Shown here piece by piece: positions 9,234 to 22,900 of a stretch of 64,000 nucleotides of DNA; positions within the stretch are counted from its first letter, which is position 1, and the number at the start of each line of letters is the position of its first letter. The stretch spans positions 220,740 to 284,739 of the forward strand of contig QNGE01000148.1 in NCBI GenBank assembly GCA_008508345.1. Reading direction: 5' to 3'. The notes beneath the pieces were generated by a model that searched no databases, had not been told where the DNA came from, and saw nothing but the letters and a program-made list of their open reading frames with translations. The position numbers were made by a program, and so were the translations under genes. The stretch comes from Paragonimus westermani. Its lineage: Eukaryota; Platyhelminthes; Trematoda; Plagiorchiida; Troglotrematidae.

Positions 9234-12200
9234 CAGTATGACGTATAATAAATTGATCGCGCCTAATAAGACGCCACTTGAGTTGTAGTCAGTATGGGTT
9301 GTTTTGTGGACGCGTGACTGGTATTCAACAGTTTGCCCGGCTACTAAAAAGGTGTGCTCTACTGAAGAGTTCCACCAGAGACACGACTCGATCCTGTGGC
9401 TTTTTCCGAAACAGATAGACTTTAGTGTTTATTTGAATGCAAAACTGCGAACATTTGTGAGTGATGTTCTGTCGGAAGCATACAGTATTTATCCTAAAAC
9501 TGCACTGAATAAGAATGACAATGGACATGGACTCAGTTTTTAATCTTTTCGGTTATCCTCGGTCACCGCGAGCATTACTGACCCTTTTGTAAACATACTA
9601 GGGAGAACATGACGCTCCGACAGTTTAATTACACTTAATCTGTCTGCCAACAATTCGGAATCCCTAACTTGCTATTTGACCTTTTGTTGTGGTAGGATGG
9701 GGCACTGTTCAAACAGTATGGTGAATGAGGTACGATGAACGTACTGAACTCAACTGAACATGTCCGGCAAAATTTGTAACTCTGAATGTGTATTATGTAT
9801 CTGTCTGGGTTGACTAACATGCCGATGCATGAGGTGAACCGTGCTGTGGTTCAGCTTGCCTGCTTGACTGAGGCAAACGTAACCTTGTGCGGAGATGTTC
9901 AGTTTATTTTTCTGTAGACTCTATTTATAGGAACATTTGTTGCAATGAACAAAATACCGACTATGTAATAACTGTAATTCATCATCGGTTTTTTCTTTCT
10001 AACGGTTCCTTGACATACTAGGTGTTTCAAGACCGATGTGGTTCCATCCGAAGACGGCTCATTATATTTTACATTAATCTCCTTTGACGATGGGCATTTT
10101 TTCTCGCTTCTATTCATGAATTCCACTATTCAGAAAGAAAACGGTTCCGTTCCAAACAGAAAAGACCTCCAACTTCCCTGCACTGTTGCACATTCATTAT
10201 GGTACCTTAGTTGCGACCGATATATATGTTTAAACACAAAGTTGGTGAGTAAAATCGTAGGGCAACTTAGATATCCTGTTTCATACCAAAAAATCCATAT
10301 CACCGCTGATATTTTCGGAAAGTTGCAGTATGTCCACACAGAAACCAGCCGTGTGACTAGCTCTATACCGATCAGCAAAATGTGTTTGCAAAAAGTATTT
10401 GTGAAACGTTATCCGTAGCTTTTCAGTCGTCCCAAGAGAAATCACAGCATGTGTCCCGCTAACTTTAGTTTGTGACCCCGCTTCTGTTCCGCCTTAACTA
10501 ACCGAAATGATTGAAGCTGGTGACCAATGTCTGGACTGTTAGTATTTAGTAGGGGACTATGGGTAACATAACGTGAATACTGTTCGCAGCAGATGACAGT
10601 TTTGCATTCTCATAGACACTTCAACCATCCCCTTTCGAATAAAGGAACTGGGCTGGTGTTTCACTCTAGTCAAAACTCTTCAGTTGTACATGTTATTGTT
10701 CTGACCGGGAGTTGGACTGCTGCTACGCTTTTAATGAGACAAACTCGTTGGCTCCTATGTGACTGACATCATGTTGAGCTTGACAGACTAGTCATGCGCA
10801 GTATCAGCTGCCTTCACTTGTGAGCAATACTAGGATTTTTCTACCGCAATGTGAGGAGCAGTTTCGGGTGTCCCGTTAGTTGCAGTCGATAAATCCACAA
10901 GAATCGCTACACTTGTCCGTCTTTGTTCGTATTACTTCTGATAATCTGAACATAATTATGTCATATCATCAATTACACATGTTTTTAGAAGTGGCTGAAA
11001 TCAATCTCTGGGTGGTCGTCACGATTACGCTGTGTGTTGTGTTCAAATAATGCAATCTACCAAACACCCATCGCTGCTCAGACTCGCCTTACTGTTCCAA
11101 GCCCACAAAATCACCTTGCGAAAATCTGGGCATGCGATATAGTAGGGGCACCCAACAAAACATTCGGGCACACAAAGCCCGTTCTAACAGTTTCCTTGTT
11201 CCTATTCATACTCGTTTTATGATTTGTTCTGAATGCATCACAATGGTTCGTTCAGCCATGTTTGTGGTCTGCGACTAGCATTCTCTTGATTTTAGCTGGA
11301 CATCTTCACTATGGGTTGATCCGCTGGTAAGAGGATGCAAAAACGAAAGCACCCAGCTGATTAACTTTTGGATGTGCCACCTATCTGTGTGAGGATTGCA
11401 TTCCTAACAACACTGCTGGCTTGAAAATTTCCTGAAGTTAGTCAGTCTGCATTCTTAAGCTGGTTGACACATTCCTAATACGACTTATCCATTGAGTCAT
11501 ATCTGCCTAATAATCTGCCACTTCCCAGTATAAGGTTATGACTTATGGCAACCCGAGGTTGCTTGTGTGTCTATTATGTTCATGTAACGTGATATCTATG
11601 GCCTTACTGTCGATTGTGATAATTTTGACATTTCTGGGCTTTCTAATGCAGCTGGATTGATAAACGGTGATTAATCGTCCCTGCAAACGTACGTAAAACA
11701 GATCACTGAGACGATGGTTTCGTCAACTAATGACATGCACTGATAATCATGGTAGTAGCTACAGAATCATGTCAATCTCGTGCGATTGCTTGTCGGTTAA
11801 CTTCACATCAACGAGGCTTGTCAGACAATCAAAAATACTCGATCAGAAGTGAATTGCAGGGACAACTCACGAAGATTACATCACCAGCTATATGAAAGAA
11901 GGTTAGAAACAGTTGCAGCAGACGTTCACCATGCTCACAAATTTGGTACTACTCTCAACTTGAACTTTATATAAAACAAAAACCGATCGCCAGCAGTAGA
12001 CGCTCATCTGCAACCTGACAACTGTTTTATTACAGAAGGCTCCCTCAGTGTTTGCTCAAGAACTATCTCAATATCAGCATAATTGCCTGCTCATCAAAGA
12101 TGCGTTTATGTAAATGTGGAGCCTGGACCTCTATCCACATACTGGGGTTACCAGAGCCGTTAGTTCAGCTAGTTGCCACCGAAGAACTTCCAGTCCAGAC

Positions 12201-13635
12201 TGAGATATTCATAAATATCCGTGGGGTCATCCAAAAATAAGCAAGGTTAGTTGGACTGGTTGAGTGTGTTTAACTTTACAATTTCCGATAGAATAGTATA
12301 CATTCCTGTTTCGCTGATGGTACCATATGTTGGTGAGGTCGTTCATCCAGACCCCTCACCCCGGCCAGCTGTTTCAGTTAAACACACCATTCAAGTATTC
12401 AGTAACTTCAACCAAATACTTTTAAGTGCTGTATTGTACGTCTGGACTGGTTGGATAGCTCGTTACGGTAATGTAGTGGCCTACTGATTAAACATGCCGA
12501 GGTATACTAGTAAGCACAAATTGTACGTTGTTTACTTCAGCTAGACCTATCGTCTGATCACACTGTCACAGGACGTTTTGAGAGTATACGTATCAGGTTA
12601 TTGCGATGTTCACAGAGCTGCAAACGATTTCGAAAATGATGGTACATCTTTAACAAACATCGCGGTAGGGCAAAAAGAAACGCACTGCAAAGTATGACCA
12701 ACATAAAAATTGCAAACTGAAAACAGTGGATTTGACCCTTTACAATGCAACTACGTAGTGACTGTGTAATACATTTTTTCTTATAACATATATTGTTCGT
12801 TGTAAAATGTCCATTTAGCTAAGTTTGTTCGAAACGTTCAAGCTGGAGTAGAACCTAGTGGACAGAAACAGCTAACTGCGCCCGAACACTCGATTAGGTA
12901 GTGGGAGTACGCTTAGGAAAAAACACGAAGAATCGAGAGTTAGAATCATCTCTTTTTCTTGAGTGGTAGATGCGGTGCGAAACACACGAAGTTTCCATAG
13001 CTGTGCTTCCAGGCTAAGCAATTTTAAGTACCTATCTGTTTATCACCCTACACCGTATAATGCAACATGCTTCTGGAGCCTATGGAACGTTTTTACAAGG
13101 AATCTTTGTCACCAAACACGTTTACATTTAGAGTAAATTCAGCGCTGTTTCAACGATTCTTATTGTTACGTGAAAGCTCTGAATTTCCTTTGTGGGCATC
13201 TCAGTTAATTCTTTCCGCCTAATGTCTCACAACCGATTGATGTAACCTGCGTTCGTTTCATGCAAAGTTTTTTGTGTTCTAATAAGTCTACATGAATTGG
13301 ACATGAGTGTAAGCCGCACCACTGTCGAAACAAGCCATCAAACAATCGAGTGTCCGACTGGTTCCAGTTGGCTATTTGTATTCTTTCCTTTACGTACACA
13401 TACGGATACAATCACCGATGCTGGTGGGCGTACAGATTTTCTGTCAAACTCTGACCTGATGGGTAGCACTATGTACGCACACCGCTGCACTCACTGCTGG
13501 CCAATCACACGAAGGCCGCACACACACCGGCCGAGTGTTATGCGTAATGCTGACCTACAGTGGCCTTCGTGTGTACCGTCCAAGACGTTCCCAAGGTTGA
13601 TGTATATGCGCACGTATACAACTGATAAACATCTG
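9234..13635. other. intergenic, nothing recognised
   Basis: No convincing exon. The open frames (9304-9543, 10038-10418, 12251-12487, 13297-13650) are short, overlap frames on the other strand, and give no recognisable protein. The last part borders the putative promoter of the nidogen gene, so regulatory sites may lie here but cannot be told from sequence alone. Confidence 0.5.
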
Positions 13636-13643
13636 TATATAAA
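13636..13643 (+). promoter_or_regulatory. possible TATA box of the nidogen-like gene
   Basis: TATATAAA lies 127 bases upstream of the start ATG. If used, transcription would begin near 13665-13675 and give a 5' leader of about 100 bases with no intron. The motif is common by chance in AT-rich DNA, and a distant untranslated exon cannot be excluded. Confidence 0.35.
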
Positions 13644-13770
13644 CAAGTGAACTGGTCTCTCGTCTACTACCTGTCTACTGGTGTGAACGATTAAACTTCT
13701 GCTGTGTGTTCACGCGTATCCGGTTCACATACTCCTCACCAGTAGGCCTAGATACTCCAGTCTCCGAACG

Positions 13771-13971
13771 ATGCTATTGTTGGTTTCGTTATATATTTGT
13801 TTGTTAAGTACTTGCCAAGGATTTAATCCACTCTTTGCTTTTGAAAGTACTACAGCATCAGAAGATGGAAAGACGCTGGCGCGTTTATATTTACCTTCCA
13901 GCCAAGATGGATTGATTTTCCAACCTCGTATGGCCGTGCCTATCTATGATCGGGTGATAGACAAATTCACA
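13771..13971 (+). CDS. NID1: nidogen-like gene, exon 1 (signal peptide and start of globule 1)
   Basis: Encodes residues 1-67: a hydrophobic leader with likely cleavage after CQG at residue 17, then FNPLFAF, which matches the LFPFG start of mature nidogens. The donor is ACA|GTGAGT, phase 0. The frame would run on into the intron as far as 14037 but loses its resemblance there. Confidence 0.85.
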
Positions 13972-16900
13972 GTGAGTATATTTCCACCACATGCATTTAG
14001 ACCTACTGAGTTGAATTCTGTTGAAAATAGTCCATGATTTTCTCCAGGATATTTTTTGTTCTTAACATCATTGATTACTTCAGTGTTCATCTAGTCTTGG
14101 GATTAGACGGACGCAGTCCACACTATGAACTATTTAATGCAGTTACCACCGCGTTTTTGGTGTCTTTCTACTATGACGTTGTCACGCTTGGAGACATCAA
14201 TTGCGGTCCTAAGAACGATAAATTAGCAAGCGTTTTATTTACTTGTCAGATTAACCACAAAACGCCAATTGGGAAAATAATTACCGGACGAGTGAATTAG
14301 AAGTCCGATCAGTAGATAGTTGGCGGAACGTCTGTTTAATAACACTTAAGCAAGCCTTGTCTCAAACCCGGTGTTCGACTTATTGTGAGCATAGAAGTCA
14401 AGGCTCACAACTCAGATGCTGAGATCTCAACGAAATCAACATTCAACGATAGTGATTTTATAATCGACATTTCACAATCGGGTTTACAGAGAAGAGAGTT
14501 TGCACACAGTGACCGTTTTGCTGGCTTTGTTTGTTAAAGATAAAAAGGTTGAATGGATTTTGTGAAGCGAGTATTTCAAATTGAATGCAAACAAGTGTGT
14601 AGCTTGATGAGGGTTAAGCTTACTGACGATGCCACGAAATTAATAGTATTCTTGATTTTGCAAATCATTTGCCCGAAACTTGCCGAAGACAAATAGTCAT
14701 GGAAAGACTCCATTTAAAGAATGCATACATGTGACATGCTGGGACTGTGACCAAATTTGACAGAATTTAGCTTATCAACTCCGTTTAATACCATTATTTG
14801 ACTCCTTCATTGAACGTTTCTTTAGGTTTGATATATTCTCCTCTATTGAAGCCAGCCAGCTTCATTACTTTCGCAGTGTTATCTCAGGAAGAAAACTTGA
14901 ACAACATATACGACCATCCAGGGGATACCGTAAAAGAATATGGCAATCAGTACATTACACATCTTGAATAAAAATCAAGTTTCACAGGAACATACACCAA
15001 GCACGTTTGTAATTTGAATGGGCCAAGTCTTTTCCAAGGAGAAGACGTATGACAAACTTAACTTAAGGGGCTCAGACTGCTTGTATATTGGGTTCACCAG
15101 GAATTATTCGGATATATGAGTTCCTACGTAAGCAATCTTCACACATCACTCTAACAAGATAACACTCAGTCAAGAAACCTAATCTGAAACTTATTCAAGC
15201 TTGGTATTGTCTTCTGAGTCGCACCAACCAAACGCCGGATAAATGATCAGGTGGATGAGCAACTATTTCAGACACACCCTCCTGCAAAGACGAGCGTGCA
15301 GAGGCTGTGGAAGACTTCGTCTGGAAATTCAGTTTTTCAAAATTCTTGATTCGATTGACACAGGTACAACACGTGCCTAATATATTTCTGTTGGCTAAAA
15401 GAAAGACAAATTCTGCATGATCCATTGTTTCGAACTACTTAAAGTGTCAGCTTGAGTCTAGATTGAAAGGTGTTTAGTGTTCCGTTAAATAGAAGTTTCT
15501 GGGTCCGAATAATAAGTAGTTAGACCACATCAAAACGTGACTGTCCTGACAAAATTGCAGTCCGCTCGGAATCTTTTTGTTTCACGGTGAAAAACTTTAC
15601 TGATTTAGAACCAATTGATTCTTCTGTCCAAGTTACGATTCGTAATATCATGCAAATAACCTCATTACTCGCCTTATCAACCGATCCCTCACCGTGATAC
15701 GATGATTGCACAATCAACATAGTAAGCTACAAACTTCGATCACTTGTTGGTAGGTTTCTTTTTTCTAATCTTTCACAATGGTTCAAGGTTCGAAGAACAG
15801 TCGTGCTAGGACATTTTCTTAACAGTAAGCACGGATCATTTCTGAGAGTAGAATCCTAGTCACAGCACACCGTTTGCGTACGTGATAGTTTGAGATACGC
15901 AAGAAGCATACATGTAGATTTGAACTGACCTGATAAGAAGAGGTTGAATCGGAACAGAAAAGTCTGTCAACCTATGAAAAAGTAATGTAAATAACTTGCA
16001 TTTAAGGGTCAGAATTCGACGGCGGGTTTTTGATTTTTGACGCTCGTCAGGCGTGCGTACCGGGTGAAATTTGATCGCATATCATATTACAGGAACAATA
16101 GATGTCGAACCCTGTAGTTACCAGCTAATTTGCCGGTCAGTTTTGCAGTTCACCTCAGACTAATTTAAGCCCGGATTACAGCGCCTATGTTAAGAACACT
16201 TACTGGAACTGTGCACCAACTCGCTTCGTCTCAAGGTCTTATATAGCAACGGCTACAAACAAGTTGTTTGAATTCAACAAATCTGGCGAACATTAGGCAG
16301 AAAACAACTGTGTCCTAAATATGTTCAATGGTCTTAACAAAACTGCGCTATCTGTCTCAGTAAACACTGATGAAAGTGCAAAGAAACAACTCAAGCAAAG
16401 CAAGGGAATTTACACGAAAAAAGTAGATTTCTAATTACCGAAATAACACCTATAGAAGGTGGCCTTGTGAGATAAAGCGCCTAATGTTTACCTAACAGAG
16501 AAAATATTTTGACGATCAACAGAAAGTAGAAGTTAGCCAGAAAACAGCGTTGACTCTTGAAGAGTAAAACCAAACCTTGAGACTGAGGAACTTTATCCCA
16601 GATGACATGCATAGTGAAAAGAGTTAGCATATTTGGATGAGTGAATAGCAATCTATCAGTAGTGTAACAACGCCCAAGAGGGCTGCGGCTGTTCTGTCGA
16701 GAACACAGCTTCACAGTTGTGGACATTTGGGTTCTAAAGGTGAAGCGAAACTAGCACAACAAACTAACTGAAATTTCCCATTAGGTGCAGTGCTATAAAC
16801 TACCAGATTTCAAACTTCCTCCTTAATTACTTTTGGAGATGGTAGCATATAGGCCATTGACCAAAATTTTAAAGAATTAAGGGTAACATTCACAATCCTC

Positions 16901-19900
16901 AGGTAAGTGGAAATTTTACTAGGGGCTATACACTGATCAAACGTATGTCACAGGAGGTTTGATGCCCCCCCCCCAACAATCCGTTACAAATAACACCTGT
17001 AGTCCGCTTGCGTTGTTTAACTTTAACTGCTTCAGTTACATGTAAGCTTTACACAGTTGGAAGAACTGCTGTTTTACTTCACAAGCGTCCCCACTTTTAT
17101 GTACTTTAATTCAATACACTACAATCCACAAATCACAGAGAAAGTGTAATCCCTGGAAAATTTTGCAAAGTTAATGTAACAGCTCCAGAGATGAGAGGTT
17201 ATGTGTGTTATCAAGGTTACTTAAGGGTAAACGTCATTACTTCTTAAATTGAGTTGCACGCTCTAAAAATCCGTCATCCAGAGATAAACCATTACTTGTA
17301 TTTGTCTAAAAGAGACCCAGCTGTCATTATATTGATATTTGTTCCTGCTCGGTTCTTGACTGCGTCCATCAAGTTCTAGTCTGAAGGCTGTGAACACTAC
17401 ATGCTCAACGCCTCGGAAAAAAACTAGAGCAGTGCATGAAGTTGTGCACACCTTAAGTAATCCACATGAAATCAACTGACTATAAGATGCTGGAATCCCT
17501 CGATGTACTCTTGCAGCAGATTACGGGTTTTCGTCTGTCAAAGCGTTTAATGAAATGCAGCTACTTCGATCCAGAAAAGAATGCAATGTTTATGCATTTT
17601 GAAATCTCACATACACTCAGTAATGTACAAAACGCACATCACCCACAAGGTAGCTCGATTGTCTACCGCTCATAAAAATTTGTTCTTGGCAGATACCACA
17701 GACGATATTTTCATAATGGGGGTACTGCTACCAGGAAAACATAACGCCATCAGGAAACAAAAATTTGACAATTTGTCACACTTTGGAACCGCCAGTTGAT
17801 GGCCACTCGCACTAGACTGTATCACTTAAAGTAATCTACCTTCCATCTGGCTCATTGGTAAGAAGCAATGAAAGGTAGTTCGGCTCCCGTCAGACCTAGT
17901 CATCCTCGGATATTTTTGTCGTAACCGGATGATAAGTTCTGGCTCAACTGTTCCCGAGGCTAGTGTTAGCCGATACGTTAGTGACCTCACAAAAAAAACG
18001 CGATCTTAAGATAATTTCTGAGCCTTTAGTTCCAATAAACTGTGAGTAATTCGTGCAAAGAAGCTCATGGATGACACGATGGTCACTCTTCAGCTGGCCA
18101 GATATTTCAGCCAGCTACACCATTCTTGAAGAAGGCTACCCAGAAGGGTCAGTAAGACTACAAACGTTGTGATCAGCTGTGAACAGTGTTCTGAAATTGG
18201 AACTTCAACGGTCAAACGTTTATGTGATTAACCCATAAATCGAACCAGATTTATTTACTTGGGGTCCAAAGATCCATCACTAGTTCTGGCATTTCACAAT
18301 GCATGATCCTCTTTGACCTCTTATTTTCATGTCATATTGCACCCGTTTCAGTAGATAACCGAATATTTGTAGTTAGATTTAGAGTTGAGGTAACATTGGG
18401 CATCAAATCTCAGGCAGATTATCTTCCGCCGACCCGCTGGACAGTTTGTCGAACTAGCAATTTAATCCAAATTCTTCAGTCTGTTTCTTACCACATGCAA
18501 ATACGTGTTTTTTCTACGTATGAAAGAAACTGAATGTAAGGAAATTTCTATTACACGCTGTTTTCTTCTCACAACTAATGAACCTTTGCTCCGACTGATT
18601 CACGTTAAGTATCTGAGTGACAGCCAGACCTAGTCACTTTATGCTGAGTCCTCACCCAACATTCGAAGTTTCGTTTTACAGCCAGTGTTTAAATATTGTC
18701 TCCATTCCACACCACTTAGCTCGTCGATTTGTCAACGGCTTTGTGCTTCCTCACTGGATGCACTGTTCACCAGTTTTCTGTATTGGTTTACACTGTACGC
18801 TAGATCACTAAAACATGTTCCCCGTAACATTAGCATTCACAGTACACAGTTCAGCGACTTTATCGTGTCTAATCGATTCACAATTGGCAGACATTTCATT
18901 ACAAATCCCAATTGGAAAACCTTCCACTTTCATTCAAATCTCACTAAGCGTATTTCCACACTCCTCAGTCAGTTGATATACGAATATATGCCTGCATGTA
19001 CCCGATTTAACTATTTTTCCGTTTTTCTTTATTTAATACAAATTTCATACAAACTCAGCACTCTTATTTGTGAGTTAACCAGAAAAATGAACCAAAATTT
19101 TTCTCCATAATTGATAAGGACTGCTAAAATTTTTCTTAACTCTTCTATGACTTTCATGATTATGATCATTACTTTGTGACTTAGACACACTAAGTTAGCT
19201 GTTCTCCATTTTCGGAAGATGTGCGTTCGTAAGGGCCGGAAATTCGTCTCTCGAAGTATGTTATGCGTATTACTGACAACGTGACTTAACTGATTTTGAA
19301 AATATGCGTGTGATCACTCACAGTTCTAGAACAGCGAAAAGATAGTGATCGCTGGACCTCAGTGAGACCTGATTATGCCAGTCACTTTTTTTCAAACGCT
19401 TCGATAAACTCAACTGAAGATGTAGCTGCAGTCTTACGTATGGTTCTACGGTTATACCCTACCGTGGACCCAATCAAGAATTTGCCTCCGGCTTCCGGTA
19501 TCTGAAGTGACACAAACTGACCTTAGAGTAAGCCAGGCCAAATCAAAAGACCCCACACTCTGCCAGCACCATTCGTTGAATATATTTAACATATTCTAAC
19601 TGTTTCTTGAATACAGACTGATTAAATGTTGGCTTCAATATATAACGCAGCAATTAGCTTTTTTTACGATAGACTAAAATTACAACTGCAACTGAATTCA
19701 ATAAGTAATCTTTCACTTGATGAGTGTTTGTTCCGAGTTTGGACTGATTGAATGAAATAAGAGTTTTGTGGTCGTACAAAGTGCACTTAATTAAATTTAT
19801 CCAATATATTGAGCAAAGGATGCGAGACGTTTATAGATTCGTAATGGTGTCATAACACTGTTGCTGAAAACGTGGACGTGATGAACAAATTTTCATTTTC

Positions 19901-22900
19901 AAGTTGACCATCACTCACATTTGATCGCAGCGTTCGCATTCAGCTAGACTTTCCAGCCAGCCTCTTTCGAAAAGAAGCACTAGACTCGAGTTTCGCTCTC
20001 ATTAGAGCTCGTCAGTAGTGCATCTCCTTGCCTCGGCCGGGATTTGAACTCCGGACATTCCAATCATGAGGCAACCGTGTTGGCCACTGCGCCATTGACC
20101 TCACATTAGGCACGACCGAATCATCAAATCTCATTTGTCCGTTCTTACTGAATGTATGATAAGAGAAAAGACGCATATGACTTTATGGCACCAGCTATTA
20201 GGTCGATAGGAATTCTTTGGTAATCTTGAAAACTAATATACTCCGGAAAGCTTATAGGCATACGACCAACTTTTTGTTTATCACTTCTGGAACACGTTAA
20301 AATGTGCGTGGTTAAGGTGCAAAAGTGGCACGTACGGTTTTCACTTTTCCATTAAGTCTATTATTAAATAAGCACGAAAAAGATTATATTTTTCAAGTTT
20401 TACTAGCCGGAACAGTTTCGATTCAGGTGCACTTTCAGGTGTAAGCAACTTACGGTGGAATGTGGGATTGCATGGTAATAGACCTTACGTTATCCACTTG
20501 GTAAAGTACACCAATTTCGTTTTTCAGCCACCCACTTTCACATTTTGTATGCATGTCCAGCCTGATCGGTAATACTGAAGGTCAGTTGCATCCCGTTATC
20601 AGCTTGCTAGAACCTTGCATCGTCTATATTTCATCAGGGATGTGGCATGTTCGGATTAGGTTAAATAAATTTCAATCCATAAACATTCTCGTTAACAGTT
20701 AGCAAGCCAGATCATAAAATTTAACTGTTTCGTACCATACTATCACTGTTCGTGTAGTGAAATCGAATCACATGGAATCATAGGTTGGCAAACAGAACTA
20801 TAAATGATTAACGGAAACATAAGGCATTCTAAGCAATTTATTATCGCGATTATGAAATCACACATTTATCATGTAAGGGTATAACTAATGGGTAGATGTA
20901 TGGCAAGGCGAGCTGTCATGAATTAAAAGTGTGGAACAGGTAGGAGAGAAGACGAAATGATCAGCCGTCTTTGAGGAGGTAATTACATTAATTTCTTCTA
21001 CGATGAAGCCCCAACTACTCTCGGTAGTAAGGTATTAGAAGACCAAAGGTCACATCTGCTGTCTATGCAGCATTGCACATCAGGGGACAGGCCAGATGAT
21101 GAAATTCTCTGGTATCCATAATTGTGTACAGTGATGCAACCGAATAAAGAAATCTTTTACAGAATTCCATGTGTTATCAGGATAGGTACTAAACAGAGGC
21201 CACAAATGTTTACCGCATTGAAATTCATGGTTGCTCAGAAACCGTTCCAAGTATTGTCATCCTAGCTGAAAGTGTGACAGATGAAACATCTCCTATTCAT
21301 TTCATACAACTATATTTTCCCATATAAAGCGTCGTTTCACAATACAGAAATCAAACTAATTAGAACGAGAGCACAATGTTAAATGAGATGATAAAAATCG
21401 TAGGCCACAGTGATGGTCTGTAATACAAAATCATGTTCGATGTTTGCATGGAAGAGCACATTTGAAAAGTATGTACAAATAGGAGATGCAATATTAAAGC
21501 ATCAGCAACTTTGTTCGAGCCAAACTAATATGCTAATCAAATAACCCATCAACTCTACCATAGACCATATGGATAGTAACCATAGGAACGCGTGATTCGA
21601 AAATATAGTTCGCAGAATGAGAAGTTCTATCAACAGTTAATCGCATGTAAAAGCTCTCTTACACCAAATCTCACCTTACTTTTCGACCTCATTGATGGTG
21701 GTTTCAAAAAAACGGGTTAACCACTGGTCGATAATCGACCACACACGTTACGCGGCAGTTCAGTACACTATGAACGAAACCATCCATATGCCAAAAGAAT
21801 CGCTGTTTGTTTTTTTCACCACAAATTGAATTCAAGAGTTTTGCTGTGTAACCCAATCACATGCTGGAGCGGTTAGTTATCTGAATTGCTGGACATACTC
21901 CGGCATCCGTCAAATGTGCTAACAGCCAGGCTAAATGTGTGCAATCAGCTCAACAAAGTTAATCGGTTTTGTCCATTATGAGTCACCAAATTACTTCCGT
22001 ATGTCAGGTGAAAGTGACAGAAACACTAACAATCGTTATTGAAAGTAGCAACGAAAAACTGATCAAATTTGCTGAAAATGTTGAGGTTTGCAGAGGGGGA
22101 CTTCTTCTCTGCTAATCGGAAAAGTACTTTGTTTTTGAAACTGTCGTTACGGTCCATTAAAAAAGGTTGCTGAGCGTGTGGATGGTTTGTATCTCCACTA
22201 TGCCGTCACTGCGTGTTACAGTATAAAATAACTTCTATTAATGCACCAACCGAAAAGATTGTAAATAAATACATTGGACAGTAGTTTATGCGTTTCTTCT
22301 GTCTTAAAGCATGTACCGAGAGACGGCGGCATTTAATCTCGGGTCCTTTATATACACATTTTCCATTCTGATGATTATGTCCCGTGATAATCATGAAACC
22401 ACGCCACAGTGCACAGTTAAATGTCTTTCGTTGTTCGTTGTCAACTGCATGACCATCCCGCGTTCATTCCATTCATATGCCTCACCTGTTAACCCGTGAG
22501 TTTTTTCTCGCGGACCGCTATTCAGTTGTTCACAGTTATGACTTCGTGCATGGACAAGTATTATATGTAACATCTGAAAACGCCACGTGATCTACTGCTT
22601 ATTCTCACTGAATCTGCTGAAAAAATCATTTCCGTAAACTGTTTTTCTCGAAAGTCCTTGAAATGTGCTGAAACACTATGTTGTAAATGTTGTGTTTGCT
22701 CGTCTGTTTTACGTGAAGTTGTTTAGTTTTCACAGTACCGGGTTTGACCGAAGCGGTGCTCGATAGACTGCAAAGGTTACTGTAGATATCAAACCAGTGA
22801 TTCTACAACACATTTAAACGAACATTCCATGCAGATTTACCACTTACCTGGTTGTACCGACTTGTTTAACAATAAAGTCGATATGAATCTGTCAACCACA

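Noticed and set aside
11034..11222. A 62-codon frame with AKIWACDIVGAPNK, resembling the start of a retroelement integrase core.
   Set aside because: Only one short resemblance, no zinc-binding HHCC part before it and no second catalytic Asp after it, so it was not linked to the Gypsy relic.
16340..16420. CTGATGA with GAAA 9 bases later near 16366-16386.
   Set aside because: No pairing between the flanks for helix I or III and none within the 9 bases for helix II.
18685..19110. A 141-codon plus-strand open frame in intron 1.
   Set aside because: The strand is rich in C and T there, which removes stop codons. The peptide is Ser, Leu, Phe-rich with no domain.
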